DNA of 35,573 nt from an uncultured bacterium (lineage in GTDB: Bacteria; Actinomycetota; Actinomycetes; S36-B12). The stretch lies in NCBI GenBank assembly GCA_903850745.1, contig CAINMH010000022.1:1-35573 (forward strand), read 5' to 3'. The notes below the pieces were generated by a model that did no database searches, was not told the DNA's origin, and worked only from the letters and a program-made list of their open reading frames with translations. Made by a program: the position numbers and the translations under genes. Positions within the stretch are counted from its first letter, which is position 1; each line of letters starts with the position of its first letter. Shown piece by piece: positions 23,053 through 30,914 of the stretch.

Positions 23053-24171
23053 ATGAACGAGATCGAGATCGGTCGCGGCAAGCGCGGGCGCACGGCGTAT
23101 TCCTTTGATGACATCGCCGTCGCGCCGAGTCGACGCACTCGAGATGCCGATGAGGTGTCAACCGTGTGGCAGATCGACGCCTATCGTTTCGATTTGCCGG
23201 TCGTCGCAGCTCCGATGGACTCCGTCGTCTCTCCGTCGACTGCGATCACGCTCGGCAAACTCGGCGTCATGGCGGCTTGGAGCCTCGACGGCCTTTGGGC
23301 ACGCTACGCCGATCCCGCTGTCGCACTTGATCGCATTCGCTCTGCGCCAGCAGAGTCAGCTGGCGCAGTCCTGCAGGATGTCTATGCCGCTGCACCTGTT
23401 GATCACGACTTGCTCAAGCAGCGCATAGCCGAAATTCGCGCTGGTGGAGCTACTGTCGCTGTCGGTGTCTCGCCACAATCTGCAGCAACTCTTGCTCCTA
23501 TCGCGGTTTCAGCAGGCATCGACATTCTGGTTATCCGCGGCACAACGGTGAGCGCCGAACACGTTGCCGACAACGGAGAGCCGCTGAACCTGAAGAAGTT
23601 CATCTACGACCTTGATGTGCCCGTGATTGTGGGAGGTTGTTCTACCTATCAGGCCGCATTGCACCTGATGCGCACGGGTGCAGCTGGTGTCTTGGTCGGA
23701 TTTGGTGGAGGTGCTGCGCACACGACTGCCGACGTTCTTGGTGTTCGCGTTCCGATGGCAAGTGCGGTCGCTGATGTGGCTGCTGCTCGACGTGATTATC
23801 TGGACGAGTCTGGCGGACGCTATGTCCACGTCATCGCCGACGGTTCCGTTGGCCGCAGTGGCGATCTTGTTAAAGCGATCGCCTGCGGAGCAGACGCGGC
23901 TATGGTGGGCTCGGTCCTCGCTCGCGCTGAAGATTCTCCTGGTGCCGGCATTCACTGGGGCCACGAAGCATGGCACGCACGTTTGCCACGTGGTAACCGG
24001 CCGAGCTTGGGCACCGTGGGCACCTACGACGAGATCCTCAACGGCCCTTCGCGTTATGCAGATGGATCAGCGAACCTCAGCGGAGCACTACGCAAGGCCA
24101 TGGCAACGACGGGTTACCGCGAACTTAAAGAGTTCCAGCGAGTAGAAGTCGTCGTCGATCCGGTTCGATAA
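23053..24171 (+). CDS. guaB3: GuaB3 family IMP dehydrogenase-related protein (catalytic Cys replaced by His)
   Basis: This 372-residue TIM-barrel relative of IMP dehydrogenase has no CBS domains. It opens with the GuaB3-type EIEIGRGKRGRTAYSFDDIA and keeps the phosphate-binding and barrel motifs (AAPMDSVVSPS, VIADGSVGRSGDLVKAIACGAD). Aligned without gaps to GuaB, the loop GPGSICTTR reads GGGAAHTTA, so the catalytic Cys is His223. The Arg-Tyr flap pair is also not visible. Some cyanobacterial GuaB3 proteins are reported to be active IMP dehydrogenases, but the lost Cys makes ordinary activity unlikely here, leaving a regulatory or altered role. It is probably cotranscribed with guaB, with AAAGAG as a modest ribosome-binding site. 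Confidence 0.92.
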   Translation: MNEIEIGRGKRGRTAYSFDDIAVAPSRRTRDADEVSTVWQIDAYRFDLPVVAAPMDSVVSPSTAITLGKLGVMAAWSLDGLWARYADPAVALDRIRSAPAESAGAVLQDVYAAAPVDHDLLKQRIAEIRAGGATVAVGVSPQSAATLAPIAVSAGIDILVIRGTTVSAEHVADNGEPLNLKKFIYDLDVPVIVGGCSTYQAALHLMRTGAAGVLVGFGGGAAHTTADVLGVRVPMASAVADVAAARRDYLDESGGRYVHVIADGSVGRSGDLVKAIACGADAAMVGSVLARAEDSPGAGIHWGHEAWHARLPRGNRPSLGTVGTYDEILNGPSRYADGSANLSGALRKAMATTGYRELKEFQRVEVVVDPVR

Positions 24172-24182
24172 CTTCGACGAGG

Positions 24183-24194
24183 TAGCCTCCTAGG
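24183..24194 (+). promoter_or_regulatory. Leaderless-type -10 element for glpD
   Basis: TAGCCT (24183-24188), six bases, then the GTG start: the TANNNT-N6-start layout. No Shine-Dalgarno sequence is visible upstream of the GTG. Confidence 0.5.
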
Positions 24195-25844
24195 GTGACT
24201 ACCGATCGGCTAGGTCCGTCCTATCGGGCGCAATCTGTGCGTCGGCTTGTGTCGACCACTGCAGACGCACCGATTGATGTGCTGATCATCGGTGGTGGTG
24301 TTGTGGGATGCGGAGCGGCGCTAGACGCCGCCTCGCGCGGGCTGCACGTCGGTCTGGTCGAGATGAACGACTTGGCATCAGGGACTTCCTCGCGCTCCTC
24401 GCGTCTGGCACATGGCGGGCTGCGATATCTCGAGCAGCGCGAGTTTGGACTCGTACGAGAAGCACTCACCGAACGCGGACTCCTGCTTGATCACCTCGCT
24501 CCGCACCTCGTGCATCCAGTGCCGTTTGTCTTCCCCGTGTCCAAGAAGTGGGAACGGCCTTACGTGGCTTCGGGCGTGCGGCTCTACGACGTGATGTCAC
24601 GTGTCGGCGCCTCGGGCGGTCTGATGCCGAAGCCCAAGAGTTTGTCTAAGGAGGAGCTTGGCGCGCTCGCCCCCGACCTCAACCTTGACGAAGTCACCGG
24701 GGGAGTCACTTACTACGACGCGCAAATCGATGACGCCCGGCACACAGTCGCTGTCGCGCGCACGGCAGCGTCCTACGGGGCAGCGCTTGTCACTCGCACC
24801 GAAGTGGTCGCCCTGCTGCGGGTCACGATTGAGGGCGACGAGCACGTGAACGGCGTGCGTGTCAAGGACGTTCTGACGGACGAGACGTACGACATCTATG
24901 CGCGCGTGGTGATCAGTGCGGTTGGTGTATGGACAGATCACATTCGCGCTCTCCTAGGCGGACCGCCTGCTGCGGAAGTGCGACAGAGCAAGGGGGTGCA
25001 TCTAGTCATTCCTCGCGACGCTTTCCATTCGAATACAGCTGTCATCGCTCGAACGCCGGCCAGTGTGTTGTTTCTACTTCCGTGGGGTCGCAATTGGTTG
25101 GTGGGAACTACTGATACCGATTGGCAAGGAGATCTGGCTCATCCGGCTGCCGAAGAATCCGATATCGATTACCTCATTGGTCAAGCAAACCGTTGGCTCA
25201 CACGTCCACTGCGCCGTGAGGATGTCATTGGTGTTTATGCCGGTCTGCGCCCGTTGGTGTCTGATGGCAACACTGATGACGCGACGACGACACTTTCGCG
25301 TGAGCACGCGATTTTCCGACCCGTGCCGGGGCTAGTGCAGATTGCTGGCGGGAAGTACACGACCTATCGCGTGATGGCTGCCGATGTGGTCGACGCGGCT
25401 GTCACTGATCTCATCTCCCAGGGTCACTCATCCGTGCGTGAGTCGCGGACCGCAGATATCCCATTGGTGGGGGCGGCTGGCTATGAGACTGATTGGGCCG
25501 CTCGAGCTCAGATCGCGGAAGAAGTGGGTCTTTCGGTAGAGGTTGTCGAGTCACTCTTGCGTCGCCATGGGGGACGCGTCAACGAGGTGTTTGACCTGCT
25601 GGATGATCCTGCGCTCGCTGAGCCGCTGGTCAATGGAGAGCCGTATCTCAGAGCTGAAATCGTGCACGCCGGCACTCACGAAGCTGCATTGGCTGTGGAG
25701 GATGTCCTGATTCGGCGCACGCGAATTGCGCTGGAGACACGGGATGGGGCGAAGAGTGCCGCGGTGGATGCGGCTGAGCTGCTCGGGCGAGCCTTGGGCT
25801 GGAGTCCGGCTGAAGCTGAACGCGCTGCGGGCACCTACGAGTAA
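24195..25844 (+). CDS. glpD: FAD-dependent glycerol-3-phosphate dehydrogenase
   Basis: GlpD oxidises sn-glycerol-3-phosphate to dihydroxyacetone phosphate at the membrane, passing electrons to quinone. The N-terminal FAD-binding GGGVVG lies at residues 33-38, followed by the family's LASGTSSRSSRLAHGGLRYLE. Later motifs are RQSKGVHLVIPRD, LPWGRNWLVGTTDTDW, GVYAGLRPLV and AGGKYTTYRVMA. A C-terminal DAO_C-type helical domain occupies about residues 410-540. The 549 residues are full length. The GTG start is supported by the leaderless -10 just upstream. No glpF, glpK or glpR is adjacent, so this is a stand-alone copy. The stop codon overlaps the predicted -10 of the next gene. Confidence 0.96.
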   Translation: MTTDRLGPSYRAQSVRRLVSTTADAPIDVLIIGGGVVGCGAALDAASRGLHVGLVEMNDLASGTSSRSSRLAHGGLRYLEQREFGLVREALTERGLLLDHLAPHLVHPVPFVFPVSKKWERPYVASGVRLYDVMSRVGASGGLMPKPKSLSKEELGALAPDLNLDEVTGGVTYYDAQIDDARHTVAVARTAASYGAALVTRTEVVALLRVTIEGDEHVNGVRVKDVLTDETYDIYARVVISAVGVWTDHIRALLGGPPAAEVRQSKGVHLVIPRDAFHSNTAVIARTPASVLFLLPWGRNWLVGTTDTDWQGDLAHPAAEESDIDYLIGQANRWLTRPLRREDVIGVYAGLRPLVSDGNTDDATTTLSREHAIFRPVPGLVQIAGGKYTTYRVMAADVVDAAVTDLISQGHSSVRESRTADIPLVGAAGYETDWAARAQIAEEVGLSVEVVESLLRRHGGRVNEVFDLLDDPALAEPLVNGEPYLRAEIVHAGTHEAALAVEDVLIRRTRIALETRDGAKSAAVDAAELLGRALGWSPAEAERAAGTYE

Positions 25845-25853
25845 CCTGTGGGC
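25842..25853 (+). promoter_or_regulatory. Leaderless-type -10 overlapping the glpD stop
   Basis: TAACCT (25842-25847) starts with the glpD TAA stop and lies six bases before ATG 25854. It supports ATG 25854, rather than GTG 25848, as the start of the GMC oxidoreductase. Confidence 0.45.
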
Positions 25854-27545
25854 ATGGCTGGTTTCGACTACGACGTAGTCATTGTGGGGTCCGGATTTGG
25901 CGGATCTGTGTCGGCCCTTCGCCTTACGGAGAAGGGCTATCGCGTCGGCGTCATTGAGGCAGGGCGCCGCTTCACTGAGCAGACTTATCCCAAAACATCA
26001 TGGCGATTGTCGTCGTTCCTGTGGGCGCCGCGCCTAGGTTGCACCGGCTTACAACGCATTCACATTCTTAAAGATGTTGTGGTGCTCGCGGGGGCAGGCG
26101 TTGGTGGTGGCTCGCTGAACTACGCAAATACGCTCTACGTACCACCGAAGCGATTCTTCGATGACCCACAATGGAGCGGCATCACCAATTGGGCAGACGA
26201 ACTTGCACCGCACTACGACCAAGCCGCTCGAATGCTTGGCGTTATCGACAATCCCACGATGACGCCCAGCGACGTCGTGATGAAAGCTGTCGCAGATGAA
26301 ATGGGGGTTGGACACACGTTCCGAATGACCCCCGTAGGTGTCTACTTCGGTGAAGGACCCGGCGTCACAAAATCTGATCCGTTCTTTGGCGGTGTGGGTC
26401 CGGCGCGCACCGGTTGCATTGAGTGTGGTGAGTGCATGACCGGGTGCCGCCACAATGCCAAGAACACCTTGCCCAAGAACTACCTAGGCCTTGCCGAAGC
26501 AGCTGGCGCTGTTGTGCATCCGCTGCGAACTGTGACCGAGATTCGCGAGCGCGTTAGCGGCGGTTATGACGTGGTCACTGCTCGCACCGGTTCGTGGACC
26601 AATCGCAAGACTCGGTCCTTTAGTTGTGAGCACGTCATAATGGCTGCCGGCACTTACAACACACAGAAGTTGTTGCATCGTATGCGCGACGAGGGCCGGC
26701 TGCCGCGTCTGTCTCGTTCACTTGGCCGTTTATCGCGTACCAATTCGGAGTCGATCCTCGGCGCGGTGGGTAAGTCTGCGGCCAAGGACTTCTCCCGTGG
26801 TGTGGCGATCACTTCGAGCTTCTTTCCCGAAGAAAATACGCACATCGAGCCTGTGCGCTACGGCAAGGGTTCGAACTCCATGGGCCTGCTGCAATCAGTG
26901 CTGACGCGACCCGTACCCGGAGTCGCGCGTTGGAAAACCTGGGGGACGCAGATGTGGCAGCAGCGTGACACTGCCGTGAAGTTGCTCAATGTCCACCAAT
27001 GGAGCGAGCGTGGCGTCATCGCACTCGTGATGCAGTCGGTGGACAACTCACTGACTCTTACTGGCCATCGTGGCCGTCTCGGCTGGCGTATGACGACTCG
27101 CAAGGATGCATCATCGCCTGCTCCAACTCATATCCCAGCTGCAGCTGAGGTAGTTGAGCGTGCCGCTGAGATTATCGACGGATGGGCAGCCGGCAATGTC
27201 TTCGATAACTTCGATGCGGTGCTCACTGCGCACTTCGTCGGTGGCTGTGTGATCGGTGCAGACTCTGACTCAGGAGTGGTGGACGCTTATCACCGCGCCT
27301 ATGGACATCCGGGTCTGCACATTGTCGATGGCTCAACTATCACCGCAAATCTCGGTGTCAACCCATCCCTAACGATCACCGCACAAGCTGAGCGGGCGAT
27401 GTCGTTGTGGCCCAATAAGGGTGATGTGGACTCGCGCCCGCCTCTCGGCTCTGGGTATGAGCGACTGGAGCCCATCGCGCCGCGATCTCCCGTGGTGCCC
27501 TCGGCTGCCCCCGGCGCGCTGCGTTTGCCGTTGAGTGTCATTTAA
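25854..27545 (+). CDS. GMC-family FAD oxidoreductase, ChoD-like, with a four-Cys motif
   Basis: This is a 563-residue glucose-methanol-choline-type flavoprotein. The FAD-binding loop is VVIVGSGFGGSVSALRL near the N-terminus; VLAGAGVGGGSLNYANTLY and the C-terminal DGSTITANLGVNPSLTITA with AHFVGGCVIG are family signatures. It resembles Rv3409c of M. tuberculosis, annotated as cholesterol oxidase ChoD, which is also near guaB3. Sterol oxidation is not certain and the true substrate may differ. Residues 188-198 hold C-x2-C-x2-C-x3-C (CIECGECMTGC) followed by RHNAKNTL, a ferredoxin-like spacing suggesting an iron-sulfur cluster or a metal site. GTG 25848 is an alternative start. No sterol-catabolism genes are near. 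Confidence 0.88.
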   Translation: MAGFDYDVVIVGSGFGGSVSALRLTEKGYRVGVIEAGRRFTEQTYPKTSWRLSSFLWAPRLGCTGLQRIHILKDVVVLAGAGVGGGSLNYANTLYVPPKRFFDDPQWSGITNWADELAPHYDQAARMLGVIDNPTMTPSDVVMKAVADEMGVGHTFRMTPVGVYFGEGPGVTKSDPFFGGVGPARTGCIECGECMTGCRHNAKNTLPKNYLGLAEAAGAVVHPLRTVTEIRERVSGGYDVVTARTGSWTNRKTRSFSCEHVIMAAGTYNTQKLLHRMRDEGRLPRLSRSLGRLSRTNSESILGAVGKSAAKDFSRGVAITSSFFPEENTHIEPVRYGKGSNSMGLLQSVLTRPVPGVARWKTWGTQMWQQRDTAVKLLNVHQWSERGVIALVMQSVDNSLTLTGHRGRLGWRMTTRKDASSPAPTHIPAAAEVVERAAEIIDGWAAGNVFDNFDAVLTAHFVGGCVIGADSDSGVVDAYHRAYGHPGLHIVDGSTITANLGVNPSLTITAQAERAMSLWPNKGDVDSRPPLGSGYERLEPIAPRSPVVPSAAPGALRLPLSVI

Positions 27546-27616
27546 TGAACGGTCACACATATCGTCCTCACGGCGGAGCGCGGCCGTAAAACCTTCTGTA
27601 ACTCAGAGTCGGCGAC

Positions 27617-27628
27617 TACCCTGTCCCT
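27617..27628 (+). promoter_or_regulatory. Leaderless-type -10 element for the DUF4190 gene
   Basis: TACCCT (27617-27622), six bases, then ATG 27629. The intergenic region (27546-27628) shows no clear -35 and no terminator for the preceding gene. Confidence 0.5.
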
Positions 27629-28114
27629 ATGACTGAACAGCCTGAAGGCACTGAGCCCATCCCGGCACCAGAACCACCCACCGCCCCACCGCCCCCCGTG
27701 TGGCCACCAGCCGGTGCTGTGCCCCCGCCCGGGACTCCGCCGCCCCCTCCTGTGCCTGCAGTGACGTACCCGACCTACACGTCCCCGAGCCCATACGGCG
27801 GACAGCCTGTTCGGCAGCCCCAAAACGGACTAGGCGTTGCGGCGCTGGTGTTGTCCATCCTCGGAATCGTGGGCTGTATCCCCTTTGTTGGTGGCGTCTT
27901 GGGTGTGGTCTTTGGCATCTTGGGAATGAAGAACGCCGACCGGGGCATCGCCAACAACAAGGGCACGGCCAAGGCGGGGCTGATCATCGGAATCGTGGGG
28001 CTCGGACTTTGGGTTCTCGTCGGAATCGTGTGGCTACTGGTCGTCTTGGTCCTACTGGCCAATGAACCGGGCAATATCAACTTCACGGTGGTCCCGTCCC
28101 CGACAGGCTTCTAG
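27629..28114 (+). CDS. DUF4190 domain membrane protein with Pro-rich N-terminus
   Basis: The 161-residue protein begins with a Pro/Glu-rich, likely disordered cytoplasmic segment (residues 1-65, many PPP runs and YGGQP). Two hydrophobic segments follow (about 67-100 and 115-144), linked by [17 protein letters not shown]. The arrangement [17 protein letters not shown], then [11 protein letters not shown] and [15 protein letters not shown], is that of DUF4190 proteins, which are common in actinobacteria and have no assigned function. A short tail follows ([13 protein letters not shown]). It lies between the GMC oxidoreductase and guaA with its own -10, and the guaA promoter begins just after its stop, so it may be a single-gene unit. 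Confidence 0.85.
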   Translation: MTEQPEGTEPIPAPEPPTAPPPPVWPPAGAVPPPGTPPPPPVPAVTYPTYTSPSPYGGQPVRQPQNGLGVAALVLSILGIVGCIPFVGGVLGVVFGILGMKNADRGIANNKGTAKAGLIIGIVGLGLWVLVGIVWLLVVLVLLANEPGNINFTVVPSPTGF

Positions 28115-28124
28115 GACCGACGAC

Positions 28125-28136
28125 TACGCTCAACGC
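28125..28136 (+). promoter_or_regulatory. Leaderless-type -10 element for guaA
   Basis: TACGCT (28125-28130), six bases, then ATG 28137. It settles the guaA start at the residue where homology begins, rather than an upstream in-frame codon at 28062. Confidence 0.5.
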
Positions 28137-29690
28137 ATGACCAGCGTTCTCGTCGTTGACTTCGGAGCCCAGTACGCGCAGCTCATCGCTCGACGCGTAC
28201 GGGAGGCCCATGTCTACTCCGAGATCGTTCCCCACACGATGTCCGCAGCCGAGATGATCGCGAAGAAGCCAGCGGCGATTGTGCTGTCGGGAGGACCGTC
28301 GAGCGTCTACGCCGAAGGTGCCCCGAGCATTGATCCTGCTCTCTTTGACGCAGGCATTCCCGTGTTCGGTATCTGTTATGGATTCCAAGCTATGGCCCAG
28401 GCCCTAGGCGGCACTGTCGAGCGCACTGGGCAGAGTGAATTCGGATCAACACAACTCACGGTCGAAGGTCAGTCGCGGTTGTTCGACGGATTGCCGACTG
28501 AAATGACCGTATGGATGTCACATGGCGACTCGGTAACAGTTGCGCCTAATGGCTTCACGGTGACTGCACAGTCACCCGGTGCCCGGGTCGCGGCCTTCGA
28601 AGATTCATCTCGTCGCCTTGCCGGCGTTCAGTTCCATCCTGAGGTGTTGCATTCCGAAAACGGCCAAAAGCTGCTCGAAGCATTCCTGCATGAAATCGCC
28701 GGTTGCGAGCCCTCGTGGACAACTGAAGGTGTGATTGACGCTCAGATCGCAGCCATCCGCGAGCAGGTCGGCGCCAAGCGCGTGTTGTGCGGGCTTTCTG
28801 GAGGTGTCGATTCTGCTGTAGCTGCGGCCCTGGTCCAGCGCGCAGTAGGCGATCAGTTGACATGTGTCTTCGTTGACCACGGTTTGTTGCGCGAGGGCGA
28901 GGCCGAGCAAGTTGAGCGGGATTTTGTTGCCGCAACGGGTGTGCGTCTTGTCGTCGTTGATGCACAAGAACGATTTCTTGTCGCACTCGCGGAAGTGACC
29001 GACCCAGAGCAAAAGCGCAAGATCATCGGACGCGAATTCATCCGCGTATTCGAGGACGCCGCGCGTCAGGTAGTTGCCGAGGGTGGAGATTCTGACCCGG
29101 TTGAGTTCCTCGTTCAAGGCACGCTTTATCCCGATGTTGTGGAGTCAGGTGTGGGGGCGGGCGCCGCCACAATCAAGAGTCATCACAACGTCGGCGGGCT
29201 TCCTGATGACATGCAGTTTGCGCTGGTTGAGCCCCTACGCACTCTTTTCAAGGACGAAGTGCGTGCGGTGGGATTAGAGCTTGGGTTGCCTCGTGACATT
29301 GTCATGCGGCACCCATTCCCTGGGCCTGGCCTGGCTATCCGCATCGTGGGCGCCATCGACTCCGATCGTCTTGCAATCTTGCGTGCAGCAGATGCCATTG
29401 CTCGTCATGAGCTCACAGCTGCGGGGCTCGATGCGAGCGTATGGCAGTTCCCGGTGGTTCTCCTGGCCGATGTGCGTTCGGTGGGAGTGCAAGGTGACGG
29501 ACGAACCTATGGCCACCCAATCGTCCTTCGTCCGGTGTCGAGCGAAGATGCGATGACCGCAGACTGGTCTCGCCTCCCCTACGACCTCATCGCGCGCATT
29601 TCTAACCGCATTACTAACGAGGTCCGCGAGATCAACCGCGTTGTCCTCGATGTCACCAGCAAGCCACCGGGCACTATCGAGTGGGAGTAG
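28137..29690 (+). CDS. guaA: GMP synthase (glutamine-hydrolysing)
   Basis: GuaA aminates XMP to GMP using glutamine and ATP, completing the pathway begun by guaB. The start at 28137 gives 517 residues, close to the usual length, and the family opening [19 protein letters not shown]; the frame extends 25 codons upstream but only across the preceding gene. The class I glutaminase domain has nucleophile Cys80 in GICYGFQ and the His/Glu pair in GVQFHPEV. The ATP pyrophosphatase domain has the P-loop LSGGVDSAV. The dimerisation domain ends with [14 protein letters not shown], the usual terminus. The XdhC-like gene starts 4 nt after its stop. Confidence 0.97.
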   Translation: MTSVLVVDFGAQYAQLIARRVREAHVYSEIVPHTMSAAEMIAKKPAAIVLSGGPSSVYAEGAPSIDPALFDAGIPVFGICYGFQAMAQALGGTVERTGQSEFGSTQLTVEGQSRLFDGLPTEMTVWMSHGDSVTVAPNGFTVTAQSPGARVAAFEDSSRRLAGVQFHPEVLHSENGQKLLEAFLHEIAGCEPSWTTEGVIDAQIAAIREQVGAKRVLCGLSGGVDSAVAAALVQRAVGDQLTCVFVDHGLLREGEAEQVERDFVAATGVRLVVVDAQERFLVALAEVTDPEQKRKIIGREFIRVFEDAARQVVAEGGDSDPVEFLVQGTLYPDVVESGVGAGAATIKSHHNVGGLPDDMQFALVEPLRTLFKDEVRAVGLELGLPRDIVMRHPFPGPGLAIRIVGAIDSDRLAILRAADAIARHELTAAGLDASVWQFPVVLLADVRSVGVQGDGRTYGHPIVLRPVSSEDAMTADWSRLPYDLIARISNRITNEVREINRVVLDVTSKPPGTIEWE

Positions 29691-29694
29691 CCAC

Positions 29695-30576
29695 ATGTAT
29701 GACATTGCGTTGAGTGTTTCTGCATGTGTCCGCTCGGGCACGCGCGCGGATGTGGTGTGGATGGTGTCTCCGTCAGCCTCAGATGAAGCAGTGGCGTTTA
29801 CTCCCGGTGGTGGGCGTATCGGAAGTGTCGCTGGTGGTGCATTCGATGGATTTCTCGCTGATGTTGCCTCGCGGAAATTGTCGACCGGTCGACGTATCGA
29901 ACATGTGGTCACCGATCTCGAAAGTTCTCTTTCTGGACTACCCGCCGGAACCACGGTGGGTTTCCTTGTGGTCCCAGCAGATCAACTGCCGAGCACGATC
30001 TGGCCGCGACTGCTCAACCGTGAGGCGGTTGCAGTGTCGGCGACACTCACCGAAGACGACGTAACGGACATCTCAGTAGCGACTCTCGACGATGCGCAGG
30101 GACGTAATCGCGAGTTGTTGGAAGCGGGTGTTTCTGCAGTCGAGACCGAAGGCCTCGTCACCACCACAGTGTTTGCGCCTTTCCCACGTCTTGTGGTCGC
30201 CGGGCAAGGGCCGATCGCCGACGCTTTGGCACAGCAAGGGGCTCTTCTTGGACTCAAAGTGCTCGTCGAGCCGCGCCCTGGCCTTGTCGCAGGAATCGCC
30301 GCGACCCTGTCATCGATCGATTCCATCGTCGTCATGGGCCACGACGTGGAGTCGTCGAGTAAGTGCCTCCTAGCAGCGCTCGAGAGTGAAGCCGGGTATG
30401 TCGGTGCGCTCGGGTCCCAAGCAATGCAGCAGTCCCGCACGGACTGGCTGGCATACCAGGATGTCCACGACGTGTCCCGTGTCCATGGGCCAGCCGGCCT
30501 CAACATCGGGGCCAAGACTCCAGCTGAGATCGCTGTCTCCGTGGCAGCGGAGATCATCGGGCTAAGGCGAAAGTAA
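29695..30576 (+). CDS. XdhC/CoxI family protein (molybdenum hydroxylase maturation factor)
   Basis: XdhC-type proteins bind molybdenum cofactor and help its sulfuration and insertion into xanthine or CO dehydrogenases. ATG 29695 is chosen over an earlier in-frame codon because GGGAG (29683-29687) precedes it, giving 293 residues. A short N-terminal XdhC domain (FTPGGGRIGSVAGGAFDGF) is followed by a Rossmann part (VVAGQGPIADALAQQ) and the typical C-terminal VHGPAGLNIGAKTPAEIAVS. At the position where the family consensus, as I recall it, has GGC, this protein has GGA (Ala49). It is probably cotranscribed with guaA, 4 nt upstream, but functionally belongs with the cox genes downstream. Confidence 0.83.
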   Translation: MYDIALSVSACVRSGTRADVVWMVSPSASDEAVAFTPGGGRIGSVAGGAFDGFLADVASRKLSTGRRIEHVVTDLESSLSGLPAGTTVGFLVVPADQLPSTIWPRLLNREAVAVSATLTEDDVTDISVATLDDAQGRNRELLEAGVSAVETEGLVTTTVFAPFPRLVVAGQGPIADALAQQGALLGLKVLVEPRPGLVAGIAATLSSIDSIVVMGHDVESSSKCLLAALESEAGYVGALGSQAMQQSRTDWLAYQDVHDVSRVHGPAGLNIGAKTPAEIAVSVAAEIIGLRRK

Positions 30577-30591
30577 GTCAGTCCTTACTTT
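30570..30591. promoter_or_regulatory. Perfect dyad upstream of the cox genes (operator candidate)
   Basis: AAAGTAAG (30570-30577), six bases, CTTACTTT (30584-30591): a perfect 8-base inverted repeat that includes the stop of the XdhC-like gene. The stem is AT-rich with three G-C pairs, so it is weak as a terminator, although Ts follow it. It ends 16 bases before the likely cox -35, a fitting place for a regulator. Confidence 0.45.
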
Positions 30592-30607
30592 TCTATCAAG
30601 TTTCCAG

Positions 30608-30635
30608 TTGCAAGTGCTTTGAATGGGAGTAGTGT
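30608..30635 (+). promoter_or_regulatory. Candidate promoter of the cox operon
   Basis: TTGCAA (30608-30613), a 16-base spacer and TAGTGT (30630-30635), with initiation expected near 30642. This leaves a short leader with AAAGGGAG (30655-30662) before the GTG of the small ORF. Confidence 0.4.
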
Positions 30636-30666
30636 CCCGGCAACCGGTGATGTGAAAGGGAGCCTC

Positions 30667-30897
30667 GTGGGCGTCGAATCCAGTGGTCAAGAGCGTGGTA
30701 CGCCACGCCTGTATGCGTTGATTGAGAATTCCCCTAAAACCGGCAAGAGCCCCACAGTGTGGGCTTGGCCGCAATTCGTCGACTTCCTGAAGGTGGCGAG
30801 CCAGCCTGTGCAGGGGCCGTGGCCGCCCCATCAGGAACCACATCCCGATCCCGATGCCGACTCGATGCCTGTCGCCGTGCGCGACCCGCAGGCATAG
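30667..30897 (+). CDS. Small uncharacterised protein at the head of the cox operon
   Basis: This is a 76-residue ORF from GTG 30667, with AAAGGGAG four bases upstream; the frame is open from 30619 but the upstream part lies in the promoter region. I do not recognise the protein. It has no signal peptide or membrane segment. The central part is aromatic (TPRLYALIENSPK, VWAWPQFVDFLKVASQ) and looks folded, while the tail is Pro/Asp/His-rich (HQEPHPDPDAD). The good ribosome-binding site and the 17-nt gap to coxM suggest translation and cotranscription with the CO dehydrogenase genes. A role in assembly or electron transfer is only a guess from position. Confidence 0.6.
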   Translation: MGVESSGQERGTPRLYALIENSPKTGKSPTVWAWPQFVDFLKVASQPVQGPWPPHQEPHPDPDADSMPVAVRDPQA

Positions 30898-30914
30898 TCA
30901 CCGAGAGGACACTC

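Noticed and set aside
28062-28136. Upstream start for guaA at 28062
   Set aside because: The extra 25 residues have no family resemblance and overlap the DUF4190 gene. The leaderless -10 and family homology both point to 28137.
30570-30595. AAAGTAAG/CTTACTTT hairpin as an intrinsic terminator
   Set aside because: The stem has only three G-C pairs and the T run is short. An operator role is at least as likely, so it was listed as a regulatory candidate instead.
30759-30914. N-terminal extension of coxM from 30759
   Set aside because: It would overlap the small ORF and add 52 low-complexity residues before the canonical CoxM start, which has its own ribosome-binding site.
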